DNA of 64,000 nucleotides from assembly GCF_008831285.2 (NCBI RefSeq), contig NC_045146.1:20289289-20353288 (forward strand). The letters are read 5' to 3'. The position numbers and the translations under genes are program-made. The DNA comes from Nymphaea colorata. Lineage: Eukaryota > Streptophyta > Magnoliopsida > Nymphaeales > Nymphaeaceae. A model generated the notes under the pieces. That model saw only the letters and a program-made list of their open reading frames with translations, did not search any database and had not been told where the DNA came from. Shown in pieces: positions 35,807 to 47,317 of this stretch (the first letter of the stretch is position 1; every line of letters begins with the position of its first letter).

Positions 35807-37827
35807 ATGAAGGTGAGATGATCATGCTTTATATATATGTGTATTGTGCAATTAAAATGCCTGAGTACTTCTGCACGTTCATCGCGGACTGTTGTAATCC
35901 TTTGGTGCGCAATCCTTTCAGTTTAAACAATGTACTTCTTGAGAGAGGCTCTTTTTTACCCATGTCATCGGAAAATTGACATGAAGCATCATCACCACTT
36001 TAAGAAGCTTGCCAAATCCCATACTGCAATTCATAAGCTTGTGCATGTACGTTAACAATGTGGGCGGTTAACCATATAAGAATATATGCTTTGTAACTCC
36101 ATGAAGATTGACCCGTACCGCTGTTCTTATCGATTTGACGTTATTGACTCTCTCTCTTTTTTTTTTTTTTCCATATTTTACTTGCAAAGATGTTCGGTTG
36201 GATACATCATAAGTTCCGAAACAACACGGGTTATGAATTGCTTGCCCAATGCAAAGGTAGAAACCTCTGGTCATAAGCCTTATTTTGGGTAGTTAACTTG
36301 TTTATCTGTGGGATTCTCATTTTCTGATAGATTTTTTCTAACGAAATGCTGGTTCTGTTGGCAGCGACCTTCGATGACGATGACAAGGCCGTGGCTCCAA
36401 GTAGCTTCGGAAACCTGGAAAGAGAGGCAAACCCGTTGTTAGTGAAGAACGCAGTGCTGGTAGAAGCATTGTTGGAGGAGTGGCACGACGGGTTTCTGGC
36501 GATGGGCACCGCCACCTGGTTCCATGAAGAAAGCGGCGAGCCGGAGGCGGTCGAGGTCGATGGCGACAAAGCCAAGAAGCGGAGGTTCAGCGCCCCATTG
36601 GCCAGCGGGTTCGGCTACAAGCACGGCGAGTCCATGGAGTTGGTGGGCTCAAGCCAAGCTGCCGAGCTAGGCTGGGGCGACGAAGATATGGACACGGTCG
36701 CTTTGTTACACCATGTGGTACAGTTCTTAATGCAGGAGGAAGGCCACAGGGAGATGAGAGTTGAGAGGATAAGGACTACGCTCGCGGAACTCTTCTCGCG
36801 GCGGGACTCGGTGTACGTTCCCTGGGAGAGGAAGGAAGGGCGAGACGACGGTGGTGCGATGAAGGAGGCGATCTGCGGCACCAGACCAGGTTCGGATGTA
36901 GCCGCCGAGCCGGTTGGTCCGAAGGGATTGGAAACCGAACCGAGCGCTAGACTCCACAAGGTAAAAGTCTAAAACCCAGCCGGTCGTGAAATGGCTCTGG
37001 TGAAGGAAACAAGAAGCCTCCCACCCATGATCGGGTGAACAGTAACCAGTCCAATCCCGTTTTATGAGCTGCTGAGAATTTGTGTGATGGATTAAATTAG
37101 GTCCGGAAATGAAGGAAACATAAAATTGGTGTGGGCTTGGGTAGTTAAGGCCAAAACCGATACAGTACACCCAATTCAAACATCGCTCGATCATGGTCAA
37201 GGCTGACAAATTGTCAGTGGGCTTTGGCTAGCTAAGGCCAGAACTGATACAGTATACCAAATTCAAACGTGACTCGATTCATGGCCAAGTCTGAAGAATT
37301 GTCAGCCTTAAATTTCCTTTCTTCTTTTTATCTGGAAAGATGGACAGCTGACCTGGACCTGCCTGCACCATCTTCCTGGATCTTGCATGGCCACGTGTCT
37401 TGACTTTACCTACCATGATAAATAGAGTATATATATACACACACACTCTTTTTTTATATACTTGATGGGCTCATGTATGCCATATAATGAATTTCAACTT
37501 TGTATATCTTTCTTCTCCTTCAATGCTCAACACTAAGCACTCAAGAAATCAGATACAGGCAAAGTTGTTTGAGACGTCTCTAACAGCAGTTGTCAAGAAA
37601 TAATTTTTTCCATGTTCTAGGCCGTCCATGGTTTGATCAGATATAAGCTAATGCCCTCGAATTGTCTTTAGGTCTTCCCTATTTTCAAGAACTCTGCTCT
37701 CGTTGTTTCCCTTTGCCAGGTTCAGCTCACATCCAAGATGTTGAAGAGAAAGATCCACCCGGCGATGGAACGCGAGAACCACTTGAAGGATCACACAATG
37801 GCCGGGGGTGACGAAGGGAGGCTATGA
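35807..37827 (+). CDS. TAC1: TILLER ANGLE CONTROL 1-type protein, IGT family (4 exons)
   Basis: Exons 35807-35812 (only ATG AAG), 36190-36256, 36365-36960 and 37720-37827 join in frame across GT-AG introns to 258 codons, close to the rice TAC1 length. The tiny first exon encoding Met-Lys is typical of IGT genes. The N-terminus reads MK then MFGWIHHKFRNN. The IGT-box equivalent is WHDGFLAMGT (residues 64-73, with Met in place of Ile). The TAC1/LAZY motif IRTTLAELF is at 160-168 and the basic C-terminal box MLKRKIHP at 230-237. The C-terminal EAR-like region that marks LAZY/DRO1 proteins is absent, the accepted difference of TAC1. TAC1 promotes wider branch or tiller angles and opposes LAZY-driven upright growth. 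No frame break was seen. Exon 2 borders are inferred from frame and motif. Confidence 0.85.
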
Positions 37828-40202
37828 CAAAGATTGCAAGGTTAAGACCTCCACGGCCAGATTTGATTCCCAAAGAAGCCGAAGAACAGTTATGTGGGCA
37901 AAAATCTCAATCATCTGAATCCAGGCAGGCTCTGAACACCGGATTTGGGAGATCATGTGACGTGTTTGCTTCTTTTGCTGCTTTCATTTTTTTTCGTTTG
38001 TTTCCGCGTGGTGATCAATGTCGCCAAGCACAATGAATGTGTGCTCCATAACATGGGTCTGGTGATTTGGGGACCGTGACATGATTGATGAACACTTTTA
38101 AGCTCTTTTTCACTATACAATCGGTCGCTTGTGCCTATCTAGTTCCTGTTTCTGAACATGAAATCTGTCGCTTTTGTCTGTTTACTTCCTGTTTCCAGAA
38201 AAAATGAATCCGCAAGGCTTTTTTTTGCTCTTCTGTCCATATGTAACTTTTATCTGGCAGTCAGATGAGTAGGGAAAGGATGTCAGCGATCAATGCTCCT
38301 TAGCTTCGCCACACACAGCGGTGAGGACTTTCGGGTAACTCGAAAGGAGCGCCAATGAAATTTACAGTGTTCAGGACAGCTCCCACCCACGCCCAGCACC
38401 CACAGCACCCATTTCCAGGGGCCAGCCACACAGCTTCTACGATTTTTTTTTTTTTTTGGTTTAAAAAATTAGAGAAACGGACTCAAATTTTAATGAAGTA
38501 ACAAAAACACATTTGTTTAAGTTCTGATTCCTTTCATTCAATTGTCCAAATTACATGGAAAACAACGACGTAAATGAAAATAAGAAATCAGAACTTAAGC
38601 ATGCTTCTGTTGTACTACACTTAAACTATAGTTAACTCTGCAGATAAGATGGGCACCTCTTGCAAAGCTGAAAAAGGGTCCCTTGGACTTCACAGCCTTT
38701 GTGTTTTTGACTTGTACAAATGTGATCTACATTATTGGAAAACCTGGACATTCGTACTTGGAATTGTTCAAATTCTTTTTCGACCTCAAAAGGAACACTT
38801 TTACAATTTGAAAAATAAGATAAACGATTGAAGGTTTGATCCTTTAAATCCAATTTAAAATCAAAATAGATTAATTTGAGAATCAAATTTAGGGCTTAAA
38901 AAACACAGGTGACATTAAGTTCTCTTAAAAAAAATAAAATATACTTTACATGAAATTGTAATTCACAAGTGGCTGACCTCTTTTTCAAACTTCCCTTTCC
39001 TAATGTGCCATAAATGAGCATCACAATATCTAGAATCAGGTGACCATTTTACTACTGCAGGAACATTAATTCCGGATGAAAGCCGAAGTACCTGAAATCT
39101 AATCTTTAAAACGGTCTAGGATTGTTTAGAAAATCATAATGGTTCAGATTAGTAACGAAATTTGCTGCTGGAGTGTCATTTACCTGTTTCCAGTAAAAGT
39201 AGGTGACCCCCTTTACCGCATCCTTTTCTGAGTGTTTCAGTAAACCGTCCCTCCTCAGTGTTGTAAAAGACATCGTAAACTGGATTAAAATTTGTTCATA
39301 ATATTTCCACGCTAAACCGCTTTAGATGAGATTTAGGACGTCAATGGACGAATGAACGAGTACATCAGTTGCCTGAAAGGTTGCCATGAATATGGATGAA
39401 ACGTTACGTTCTCGCTCAGCTTTTTACCAACGAAATGGGATGGGACCTAATCTTTTGTGCGACCGACCGAAACGGGTCCGAACATTACCCCATTACGAAA
39501 GGAGAGAAGCAACCCTTCCACTGACACCGTCAAATTGTAGTGGTTGTTGAAAGATCCCCTATGTAGCCCTGTGCGAGCATCTATAGATTAAAACGTTAGT
39601 CAAAAACTTCGCCAATGGTCCGGGGGAAAGCACAATTTCTAAATACAGCTGGTCCTAAGCACCCAAAAATACAAAACAAAAGGGCAGCCCCGCAAGACAG
39701 CCTAAACATTTAGCGGCGTTAAAGTTGCCTGCTTTGAGAACACTCACGGCTTCTCGAAAATAAATATTGTGACAAGAAGGTAAGAGAGAAGGAAAAAAAC
39801 CCTGAAAATTCCTTAGGAAATGCTCAATGATGCAAAAGCACGCATTCATCGCTCCAAAGGAGAGGAGAAAAGAAATCATTTCCTTCTAAAGATGCCCCCA
39901 TAGAATGGGGGTTCTACAGTATGTGAGGGAACGCCACCATTAGACAGTCGTGGCACCCCAGCTGCTGTATTCATGATAGAGAAAGACGACCCCCCCCCCC
40001 CCCCCACCCACCTTCAACATAAAAATGACATCATACCATATACTGGAGAAAAGACCGAAAGCAGAGCTCTGCTTATCTTTTGCAGCAGTGCTTAACGGTT
40101 GACAGCCCTCCACCAAAAGGAGAGAGATACAAACCAGAAACGGATCATGGGGGATTGGCCAAATAAGATTGGTAATTGATTGATAGAAACAACTTAACAA
40201 AG
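37828..40202. other. Intergenic between TAC1-type and RabGAP genes (tail-to-tail)
   Basis: This contains the two 3' UTRs and AT-rich sequence without a supported frame. A 16-bp poly-C run lies at 39990-40005. Confidence 0.55.
39990..40005 (+). repeat. Poly-C tract (16 bp)
   Basis: An uninterrupted run of 16 C, about 200 bp beyond the RabGAP stop codon, probably in or near its 3' UTR. Confidence 0.9.
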
Positions 40203-43200
40203 CTATATCTTGTCATGAAGAGTCACCACCAGGTCATGAGCATCATCCAGCAGCTTCCAAACATCAAGCTGCCCAGTCATATTGTTGCATTCTCTTATGA
40301 TCTCGTCCATGCTGCTATACTTCTCGATTATCAGCTTCTTTCTTTGCAAAACACACGCAGCTATTGCATAAAGCAGCAGATCATTGGTGGGTGGTGCCCG
40401 CTGCCGTATCCTACCCCACGCAGATTTGCCAATCCCAGCTCTGATTGCAGCCTGGTCCGCCCACATGACTTCCCACAGGCACAAAGTCTGCTCAAAACTC
40501 AACTCCCTCCTGAACAGCACCACTACCATTCTGTAGACAAAGAAGCAATCCTCAGCTTTGAGCTTCTCCAAATGTTTATACAAATGAGAATCCTTCAACT
40601 TTATGATCTTAGATACTAAGTTCAACTGCCTACGGATTCCAACTTCATCAAGCCTGAAATTGTGCCTCGCTTTCTCCATGAAACCCACAAAACACCAGAA
40701 GGCTTCATCGTCATCCTCCATGACAGCAATTATTGGTGAAAGTAAATCGCTCATACCCTGGCAGTAACCAATCTCTGGGTCATAAATAGCATAAGCCTCG
40801 AGTATAGTAACCAACCGAGCAGCATGATATACCATGCACGGCTCCAAGTGGTTGTAATCTTTCAGGCCCACTGACTCAGCCTGCTTTCGAGCCTCTTCCT
40901 CTGAGACTTCAGCCTGAGCAGTCAAATATGAGACCCACTCAGTATTTGCACGGATTGCATCAAGCCTGATAATTCTTTGCCATGTAGCATAATCCTCTTT
41001 AACCGGACCCCGAGATTTTTGTCCTCAAGGTGATCTGTTGTGGCATCACCAGTGTCATTTTCATCTGTTCTTTCTATGGTGGGATATGTCTGCATGCTAT
41101 CTTCTTCTGTTGAGGACTCACTGTCCGAAGATTCAGTCTCAACTACAATATGGTGAGCCATGGGTGACTGAGTGCTGGAACCAGGTTCTTCTGTAATACA
41201 TGAGCTTGCTTGCAAGTTGTCTGAGCTATCAGGTTGATCTTCTGTACAAGAGACAGCAAGCCCACCACCATCTATGCTTCCTCCCTCCATGGAAAGTGAC
41301 TGCCTGGCACTAACCACATCCTCAGAACAAGGTGACTCTAGATCCTCCTGGAAACTAGCACCCTCTTCTCTGTCGTTGGCACGTAATTCCTCAGGATTTT
41401 GATGTTCATCAGCATTCTTCAGTAGCTGTTTGCATTGTCTTCTTAGTTTCTCATACTCTTTCCTGCAAAAAAGGAAACCACTGTTGATATGCATAACGAA
41501 CTAAACTTGTGTTATTATAAGATGAAGATCAGCAAAGAAAAAAAAAAAAAAAAGAGACCACGCAACAGGTATAGATAGGCAAGCAGACAATTAAGAAACA
41601 TTTCATATTCTTTGAAGGATCACAAAACAAGACAACAACCAATAAAAGGCAAAGCATACCTTTTCTGAACCCTTGCAGCATCTCTTTCCGATTTTGTACT
41701 GTTCAGTTGATATCTGCATCTCAGAAAATAATGATACTTAACATATAGATATGGTAAAGGTCACAGAAAAATACAGAGAAGGTAACTTTAGTCAAATACA
41801 ATCGAAAAAGAAAATTTTAGTGCTCAAGACCAACACACTCCACTAAAAGAATTTAGGCAGATCCCAGAACAGCACCTGTACTGCACAGATTTATAATCTG
41901 AAGTTCTGAACACTATTTTGACAATGATCACCCCCTCAGACGGCAAACCTCTACAAATGGAATTCAAACTAGTCTTCTAGGGGTTTAAGATCCATTTCCA
42001 AAATCTAAAAACCTTCACATCTATCCTAATATTTGTTTTCCATCAAGAAGTTGATCAGAATAACAAGGTACAACCTCTGCAGCACGGGTACTCCGTCCGG
42101 TACCAGTACGGGTACGGCACCCAGTACGCCATTGGTGCGGCGTTGACCGTACGGGGTACGGTCAACGCACCGGTTATCCATCCTATTTTGGACACGGTCA
42201 AAGTTGACCGAGTCCAAATATGTCCATTTTTTTATTTTAACGATTATTTTATTTTATCTTTTAAAACTATTTTAACGTTAAAAAAATGTAAGTTCGAAAC
42301 CCTTAAAACTTAAAACATGTTTTCGTTTTCAGTTTTAAGGGTTTTCACCTCTTCCCGAGCGATGTCCGGCGACGGCAGCGGCAGCGAAGGCAGGGGTGGA
42401 ACGGCGACGGCAGCGGCGACTGTCACAGTATTTTTCATTTTTCTTTTCATTTTCATCAGCTCCACCCCTGCCTTCGCCGCCGGCGACAACAGTCGGCGAT
42501 CTTGAGACTTTTTTGTGTTCCCTTTGTTTGTGTCTGTTTTTTGTGTTCTATTTTCTATTTTCGGTTCTAATGTTTGTGTTTGTGTCTATTATCCATTTTC
42601 GGTTCCAGCTTTGGGACTATTCAATGTGTTGATAATTTGATAAATGTGTTGAGCAACCTGTTTGGCTAATTGATGGTCGTTTTCTAATCACGAGATCAAA
42701 TAACTTAACTATGGGACATGTTTGAGTCTCCTCTTGCAGATTTTTCATCTCTGCGTCTACCCTAGTTATTGCTGTGATATATCGTTTCGTGAGAGGATTC
42801 GTCTAATTGGAATGATCCCCGTTCCTATTGGTTCTGTGTTGCAGCTCTTTTGCTAGGTGCTTCACAAACATAAGTTGTAATGGCTGATAAAGGAAAAGAA
42901 ATCATGCAAATATGTTATTCCATACCCGTAAATATGTTATTCTGTTTGTAATTTTTGATATATATATGTGCAAATATGTTATTTTGTTTGAAATTTTTTG
43001 ACATATATATGTATATGTGCATGTGCGTGTACGGCCGTACCCCCGTACCCAAGTTTTTTAAAAATGGTCCGTATCCGTACCCGTACCTATGTGACATAGG
43101 GTACAATGTGTATGAAGTTTGCCCACTTGGTGCATGGACGACCCCATATGTAATCTAATTATGTTTAAAAGTTTGAATTGGCCATGGTATGAAACTTTTC

Positions 43201-46200
43201 ATAAATTTAGAAAAAAACAATTATGGCTTTCGAAGTGAAGATGAGGTCTTTCTTTAGTCCATGACCCAAATGCACAGCAATTGAAAGTTCATACACTCAT
43301 GCAAACTTAAACCCCGTTTACCTGAAGCCCCACTTGGTTATACTAGACTAGTGGAGGGCCACACACACATGCTTCTTGTTAATGAAAGTACATACAAGCA
43401 TACAGGAAAAGCCAAAATTTATAATGCAACACGTGAAGCTTAGAAAATAACAATACTTCACTTACACGCCAAGTAGAAATGGCCACACCTCCTTTCTTAT
43501 GCTGGGTTCAATTCCCTGAATTTGAAAAAAAAAATGAGAGTTACTAGAGAAAAAGAAAAATCACAGTAGTTCCGAAAACATCTGAACTAACATCCATGAA
43601 GATTAAAGGGTAGAAAGCAAGGGATGAAAAGCTAAAGCATAATAGATCATGATATGAAAATAGATCAAAATAAAGCAACATTTCAACACTGAGGATAGCC
43701 CTACGCATGGCAAAACCAGCTTAACACAGTTTGTCTGGCATCACATAGCAATAGGTCAAACCTATGAAACCAACTAGCAATGGCCAACACACTAGCAACA
43801 CTCAAAAGGTCATACATTCCCCAATGTTAATGTCAAGAGATCACACAAGAAACAAGCATTGCATGATTCATCACACCATTGAAAAATTAAAAAACAATGT
43901 GCATTTAACCTATAAAATGACTTTTTAGGGTGTCTAAGCGACACCCACGCACACATATATACATATCTGGACCAAAAATTTCCAGTTACCTATGCTTCTC
44001 TTTGCAAAGATAATTATCAAGATATGACCATTGATCTTGTCAGAATTAACAGTTAGATTGTTCATTGTTTGATTGCAATGCATAGGCAGATATTTACAAA
44101 GGTGCAAAACCAAAAGAGTGAAATTTATATGAAAAAAAACTCAAAAACTAGTAATTTATATTTATATGAAAATGGTTCCAGTGCCCATTCTTTGGAAATG
44201 AAGAGCAAAAAATGCATGATGATGAATATGATATATATGTATATATATATATATATAGGAGTCTATCTAGGACAGTACTAGGACAGTATGGACTTTATAA
44301 CTTTATAAATAAAACAAATATGTACAAACATCAAATATTCACTGGCAAACTTTACCACCATGATCCCTTCAAATAACTCGAAGACTATCAGATACTAAAG
44401 TGTCATTCATGAAGATCTGCAGGAGAAAAAGGCTGTCGGGCCTGGTTCTGCATTGGCGATGGAATACTAATATCAACTAGTTTGAATTAAAGCTTTCTAA
44501 GCTTTCAACAAGAAAGAATGCAACTATAATAACTCACCCCACTGCGAACTTTCTTTAATAGCTTAACTCCACCATCAAGAAGTTTTCCATCTGAGGAGAA
44601 AAAACTATCCCATTGTTGACGTGAAAGGGCACGTTTTCTCCTTCTACGAGACCAAGGAGATTTAAGCCTACCCCTGCAATTAGTGTAACCATGTTAAGAT
44701 CAGCAATATTAGAAACAAATAAGGAAAGAATACAAAAAATAAGCAAATCAGTACACAGAAAAAGATAACGATCACTTTAATGTGATTGAACAGATAAACC
44801 ATTTCACTAAAACAACAATAAGCTGGGCTCTCAAAGCAAAACCATGTCCAATTGCCAACTAACTGGTCACAACAACAAAGGTGCCATAGGATTTCTTACA
44901 CTTGCAGGTTAACATTTTTGAAGCACTAAGTGTACTTATATAAAATTACAGAAGAGTGCCTAATAAATTGCCAATTGAATTATTATTAGCAGACTAAATA
45001 TAATATCATTTAGCTTGATATATTATAAAAAGACTTAATAATAGCTAACTTAACTAGCAAGCCTTTAACAATGCCAAAACACTATGATTAGAAACGAGAA
45101 TTATGCTCAGGAATACATCAAGTAGACCTTCAAAGATGCAGGTTTTTTGTCATAAAAAGAAATAAGACTAAAAATCTACAGCCTCTTACATATTAGTACA
45201 TTACTAAACACAAGAATAGACCTCTATTATCAGGTGCAGTTGTTGTTCATTAACTATACAGACATATTTATCCCTTTATACCGCCATCGCCATTGTATTC
45301 ATGCCAATTTGTTCAAATAGGGACTCCAACTTCACAAAATTAAACCAGACTGCAGCTAAAGGGATGCATTGCAAGACAGCTTTAACTCTAATTTCAACAA
45401 TGAGTCAACGATTTGCTGAAAAAGGCAGATAGCAAACAATGTCAGCTAACTTTTTATTGGTAATCCTTTAGACATATATGTGTCCCAGGCTCCAATAGTT
45501 GTAAACTCACAGAACCAAGACCCCACGTGATAGACAATGGAAGTTCTCACATGCATGTTTGATGAATCAGCTTTAGAGCACCACCCATTTATGACCTCCC
45601 CCTGGAAACAAAAATATGCACGAATGCTAACCCTAGCCTTCTCTTCAACAAATTCCAGGGAGGACACATTTAAGTGATAACATTTTAGTTGAGTGTTATC
45701 TTTCAAGTTCCAAGAGTGTGGATATATGAGGGTGCAGATTCCTGAATGCCAGAGAGAGAGAGAGAAAGTTTGTACAAAAGCAACAACAGTAGCTGAGGCA
45801 ACTCCCACTAAGGTGTGCTTCATTTTTTAGACCACCTATAGTCAGATCAAAAAATCCAATTACCCATACATAAGGGCTTCGACGTTCACAAGGATGCCCA
45901 AAAAAAAAAAGAATCACCAAGAGTCATATTGATGCATCCATCAACGTCAACAAGAACTTGTTGACGCGTCCAACAGCTTCAGAGGGATAAGACCAACCCT
46001 TTCAATTTCAAATTGCCTGCCACAAATAACGCTCTCACTCCCGCAAGCCGAAATTCCCCTGAATGAAAGCATGTGAAAAAGGAAAAGGGGAAACGTTGCT
46101 GTTTCTTCTTTTCCACTATTGAACGCAAAACATTTTGCCATTTACCTAGTCGAACCGGGAGACAACGGAAATCTAGGAAACAAAATGATTCAAACTGTTT

Positions 46201-46969
46201 AACGCTATTTATTCGATAGTCGGCACCCTTTTCAAGTTTCTAGGAACTAAGCAGAATGACTAAAGTTTCTGTAAATAGTAATCAAAATTAGTCAATCACG
46301 TCTTCAAGAAACAACCCCTATTTGACGCCCAGCAACTATTTTCAGATGCAGAATCTACACGAGCACCAGAATGGATGAGAAGAATAGAATTAACTAAAGC
46401 TAAGTCTTTTACTGTGTAAAGCAATAAATCAGACCAAACAGCAACGAAAGCATGCACAAAAAAAAAACCTCTGATTGAAAACCCAAGTAAAGGAACTGTT
46501 TTAAGTAGCAGATCTACTGAAGCAGGAAGTCCAACTGATTCAAATTCCGCTACTTCGAACTGCATAACTACCAACAAATTATAGACGCGAACAAAAGATC
46601 AAGATCAATAAAACCAAAAAAGAAAACTAGAACCCAGTACGAAAAGAAGAAGAAGAAGAGGAGGAGGAAAACCAGAGAGAGGAAGTAGAGAAGCAAAGTC
46701 AAGGGAAGGTCGAAAGGAAGAGCAGAAGAGAAAAGGAGGGATTGCGGGGAGGGGTAAAGAGGGACTCACCGTCTGGGAAAGGACGAGGATGACGATGAGG
46801 ACGACAGCTGCAGCGGCGACGACGAACAAGGAGGCGAAGAGGACAGGGAGGAGGAAGACGCAGACGAGGCGGCCACGTAGAGAAGCGATCGTATGTGAAT
46901 CCACGACGAAGAAGAAGAAGAAGACGAGGAGGAAGAAGAAGAAGTATGGGATCTGCCTAGGGTTCTCAT
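40203..46969 (-). CDS. TBC-domain Rab GTPase-activating protein (5 exons), one-base frame break in the last exon
   Basis: Minus-strand exons are 46770-46969, 44538-44673, 43466-43515, 41660-41713 and 40203-41462. The joined length, 1700 bp, is one base short of a whole number of codons. The product is a plant TBC protein that speeds GTP hydrolysis by Rab GTPases in vesicle traffic. Exon 1 has a long serine run, then WIHIRSLLYVAAS. The TBC domain starts at VRSGGIEPSIRKEVWPFLLG, is interrupted by an acidic Ser/Glu-rich insert, and resumes with the arginine finger IRLDAIR (IxxDxxR) and glutamine finger YCQ (IGYCQGMSDLLSP). The end (YSSMDEIIRECNNMTGQLDV, then VTLHDKI) is intact. Upstream coding runs out of frame between 41004 and 41027, near a run of five A (minus strand, 41016-41020). 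As written, translation would lose both catalytic fingers. Confidence 0.88.
41016..41020 (-). other. Probable one-base deletion in a homopolymer within the RabGAP coding sequence
   Basis: Upstream the frame reads DHLEDKN. The conserved downstream frame begins VKEDYATWQRIIRLDAIR. One additional base in the A run would reconcile the two with no stop between. No intron fits, since the two coding frames abut within a few codons. Either a sequencing error or a real lesion would give this. Confidence 0.65.
42080..43100. mobile_element. GTACGG-rich inserted unit in RabGAP intron 3
   Basis: Roughly 1 kb is bounded by inverted GTACGG-rich sequences: ACGGGTACTCC with TACGGGTACGG on the left (42083-42118), and CCGTACCC with CCGTATCCGTACCCGTACC on the right (43035-43088). 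Inside are a perfect 13-bp inverted repeat (42140-42152 / 42156-42168), a GC-rich hairpin (about 42385-42402 / 42461-42478) and a 43-bp direct repeat (about 42929-43012). No transposase is encoded. The exact ends and target duplication were not determined. Confidence 0.45.
44228..44258. repeat. (AT)n microsatellite in RabGAP intron 2
   Basis: An interrupted TA run (ATATATATG then a longer TA run) lies within intron 2 of the RabGAP gene. Confidence 0.8.
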
Positions 46970-47065
46970 TTACAACATCTCACTCTCTATTTCTCTACGA
47001 TTCTTCTTCTCTTTTGGGGGATTTTGCTTTTGGCGCCTCAGGAAGGTATGCTATTTTCTCACTTT

Positions 47066-47314
47066 TTACCTACGAGAATAGATGAGTGCGGCGGCCAGGG
47101 CCACGCCCGCCATGGCCGTGAAGAAGATGGCTAGTCCATTGGGAGCGATCCAGAAGCCTCCTCCGACCCCGCCACCGCCACCGCCACCTCCAACGCTCTT
47201 CGTGGTGGTGGTGGTGGTGGTGCTTCCTCTGCCCGCCCAAGCGCTGAATATCATGGAAGAGAAACGAGTTCCAATTCCGCCACCCCTAGTGCCTCTGGAT
47301 CGCCACTCCACCAT
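47066..47314 (-). CDS. Possible small membrane protein (82 aa)
   Basis: The ATG at 47312-47314 opens a frame of 82 codons. It has an Arg-rich start (MVEWRSRGTRGGG), a run of Thr and then Gly from ACC/GGC repeats, and one hydrophobic helix near the C-terminus (LAIFFTAMAGVALAAALIYS) followed by RR and TAA. This layout fits a tail-anchored or single-pass protein. The frame ends 96 bp upstream of the RabGAP ATG on the same strand, so it may be a separate tiny gene, an upstream ORF of the RabGAP mRNA, or chance. The last codons contain AGGTAAAA, which could also be a splice donor. The plus-strand frame over the same bases is a poly-Pro/poly-Val product of the same repeats and looks unreal. Confidence 0.4.
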   Translation of the reverse strand: MVEWRSRGTRGGGIGTRFSSMIFSAWAGRGSTTTTTTTKSVGGGGGGGGVGGGFWIAPNGLAIFFTAMAGVALAAALIYSRR

Positions 47315-47317
47315 CAC

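Noticed and set aside
35477..35821. 114-codon plus-strand frame before the TAC1-type gene
   Set aside because: No domain; it ends across the ATG AAG|GTGAG first exon and is better read as promoter and leader.
35807..37827. Assignment as LAZY1 or DRO1 instead of TAC1
   Set aside because: The last exon ends soon after the KRKIHP box without the EAR-like C-terminal region of LAZY/DRO1 proteins.
42896..43015. Possible CRISPR-like spaced repeats
   Set aside because: Only two AT-rich copies of about 43 bp in a plant intron; this is ordinary tandem duplication.
43490..43520. GGGTTCAATTCCC resembling a tRNA T-arm
   Set aside because: It lies in RabGAP exon 3, and no acceptor stem or anticodon arm surrounds it.
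46605..46904. Minus-strand frame with long hydrophobic stretches overlapping RabGAP exon 1
   Set aside because: It is an alternative frame of the serine-repeat exon and runs into intron 1. The exon 1 frame ends correctly at a donor.
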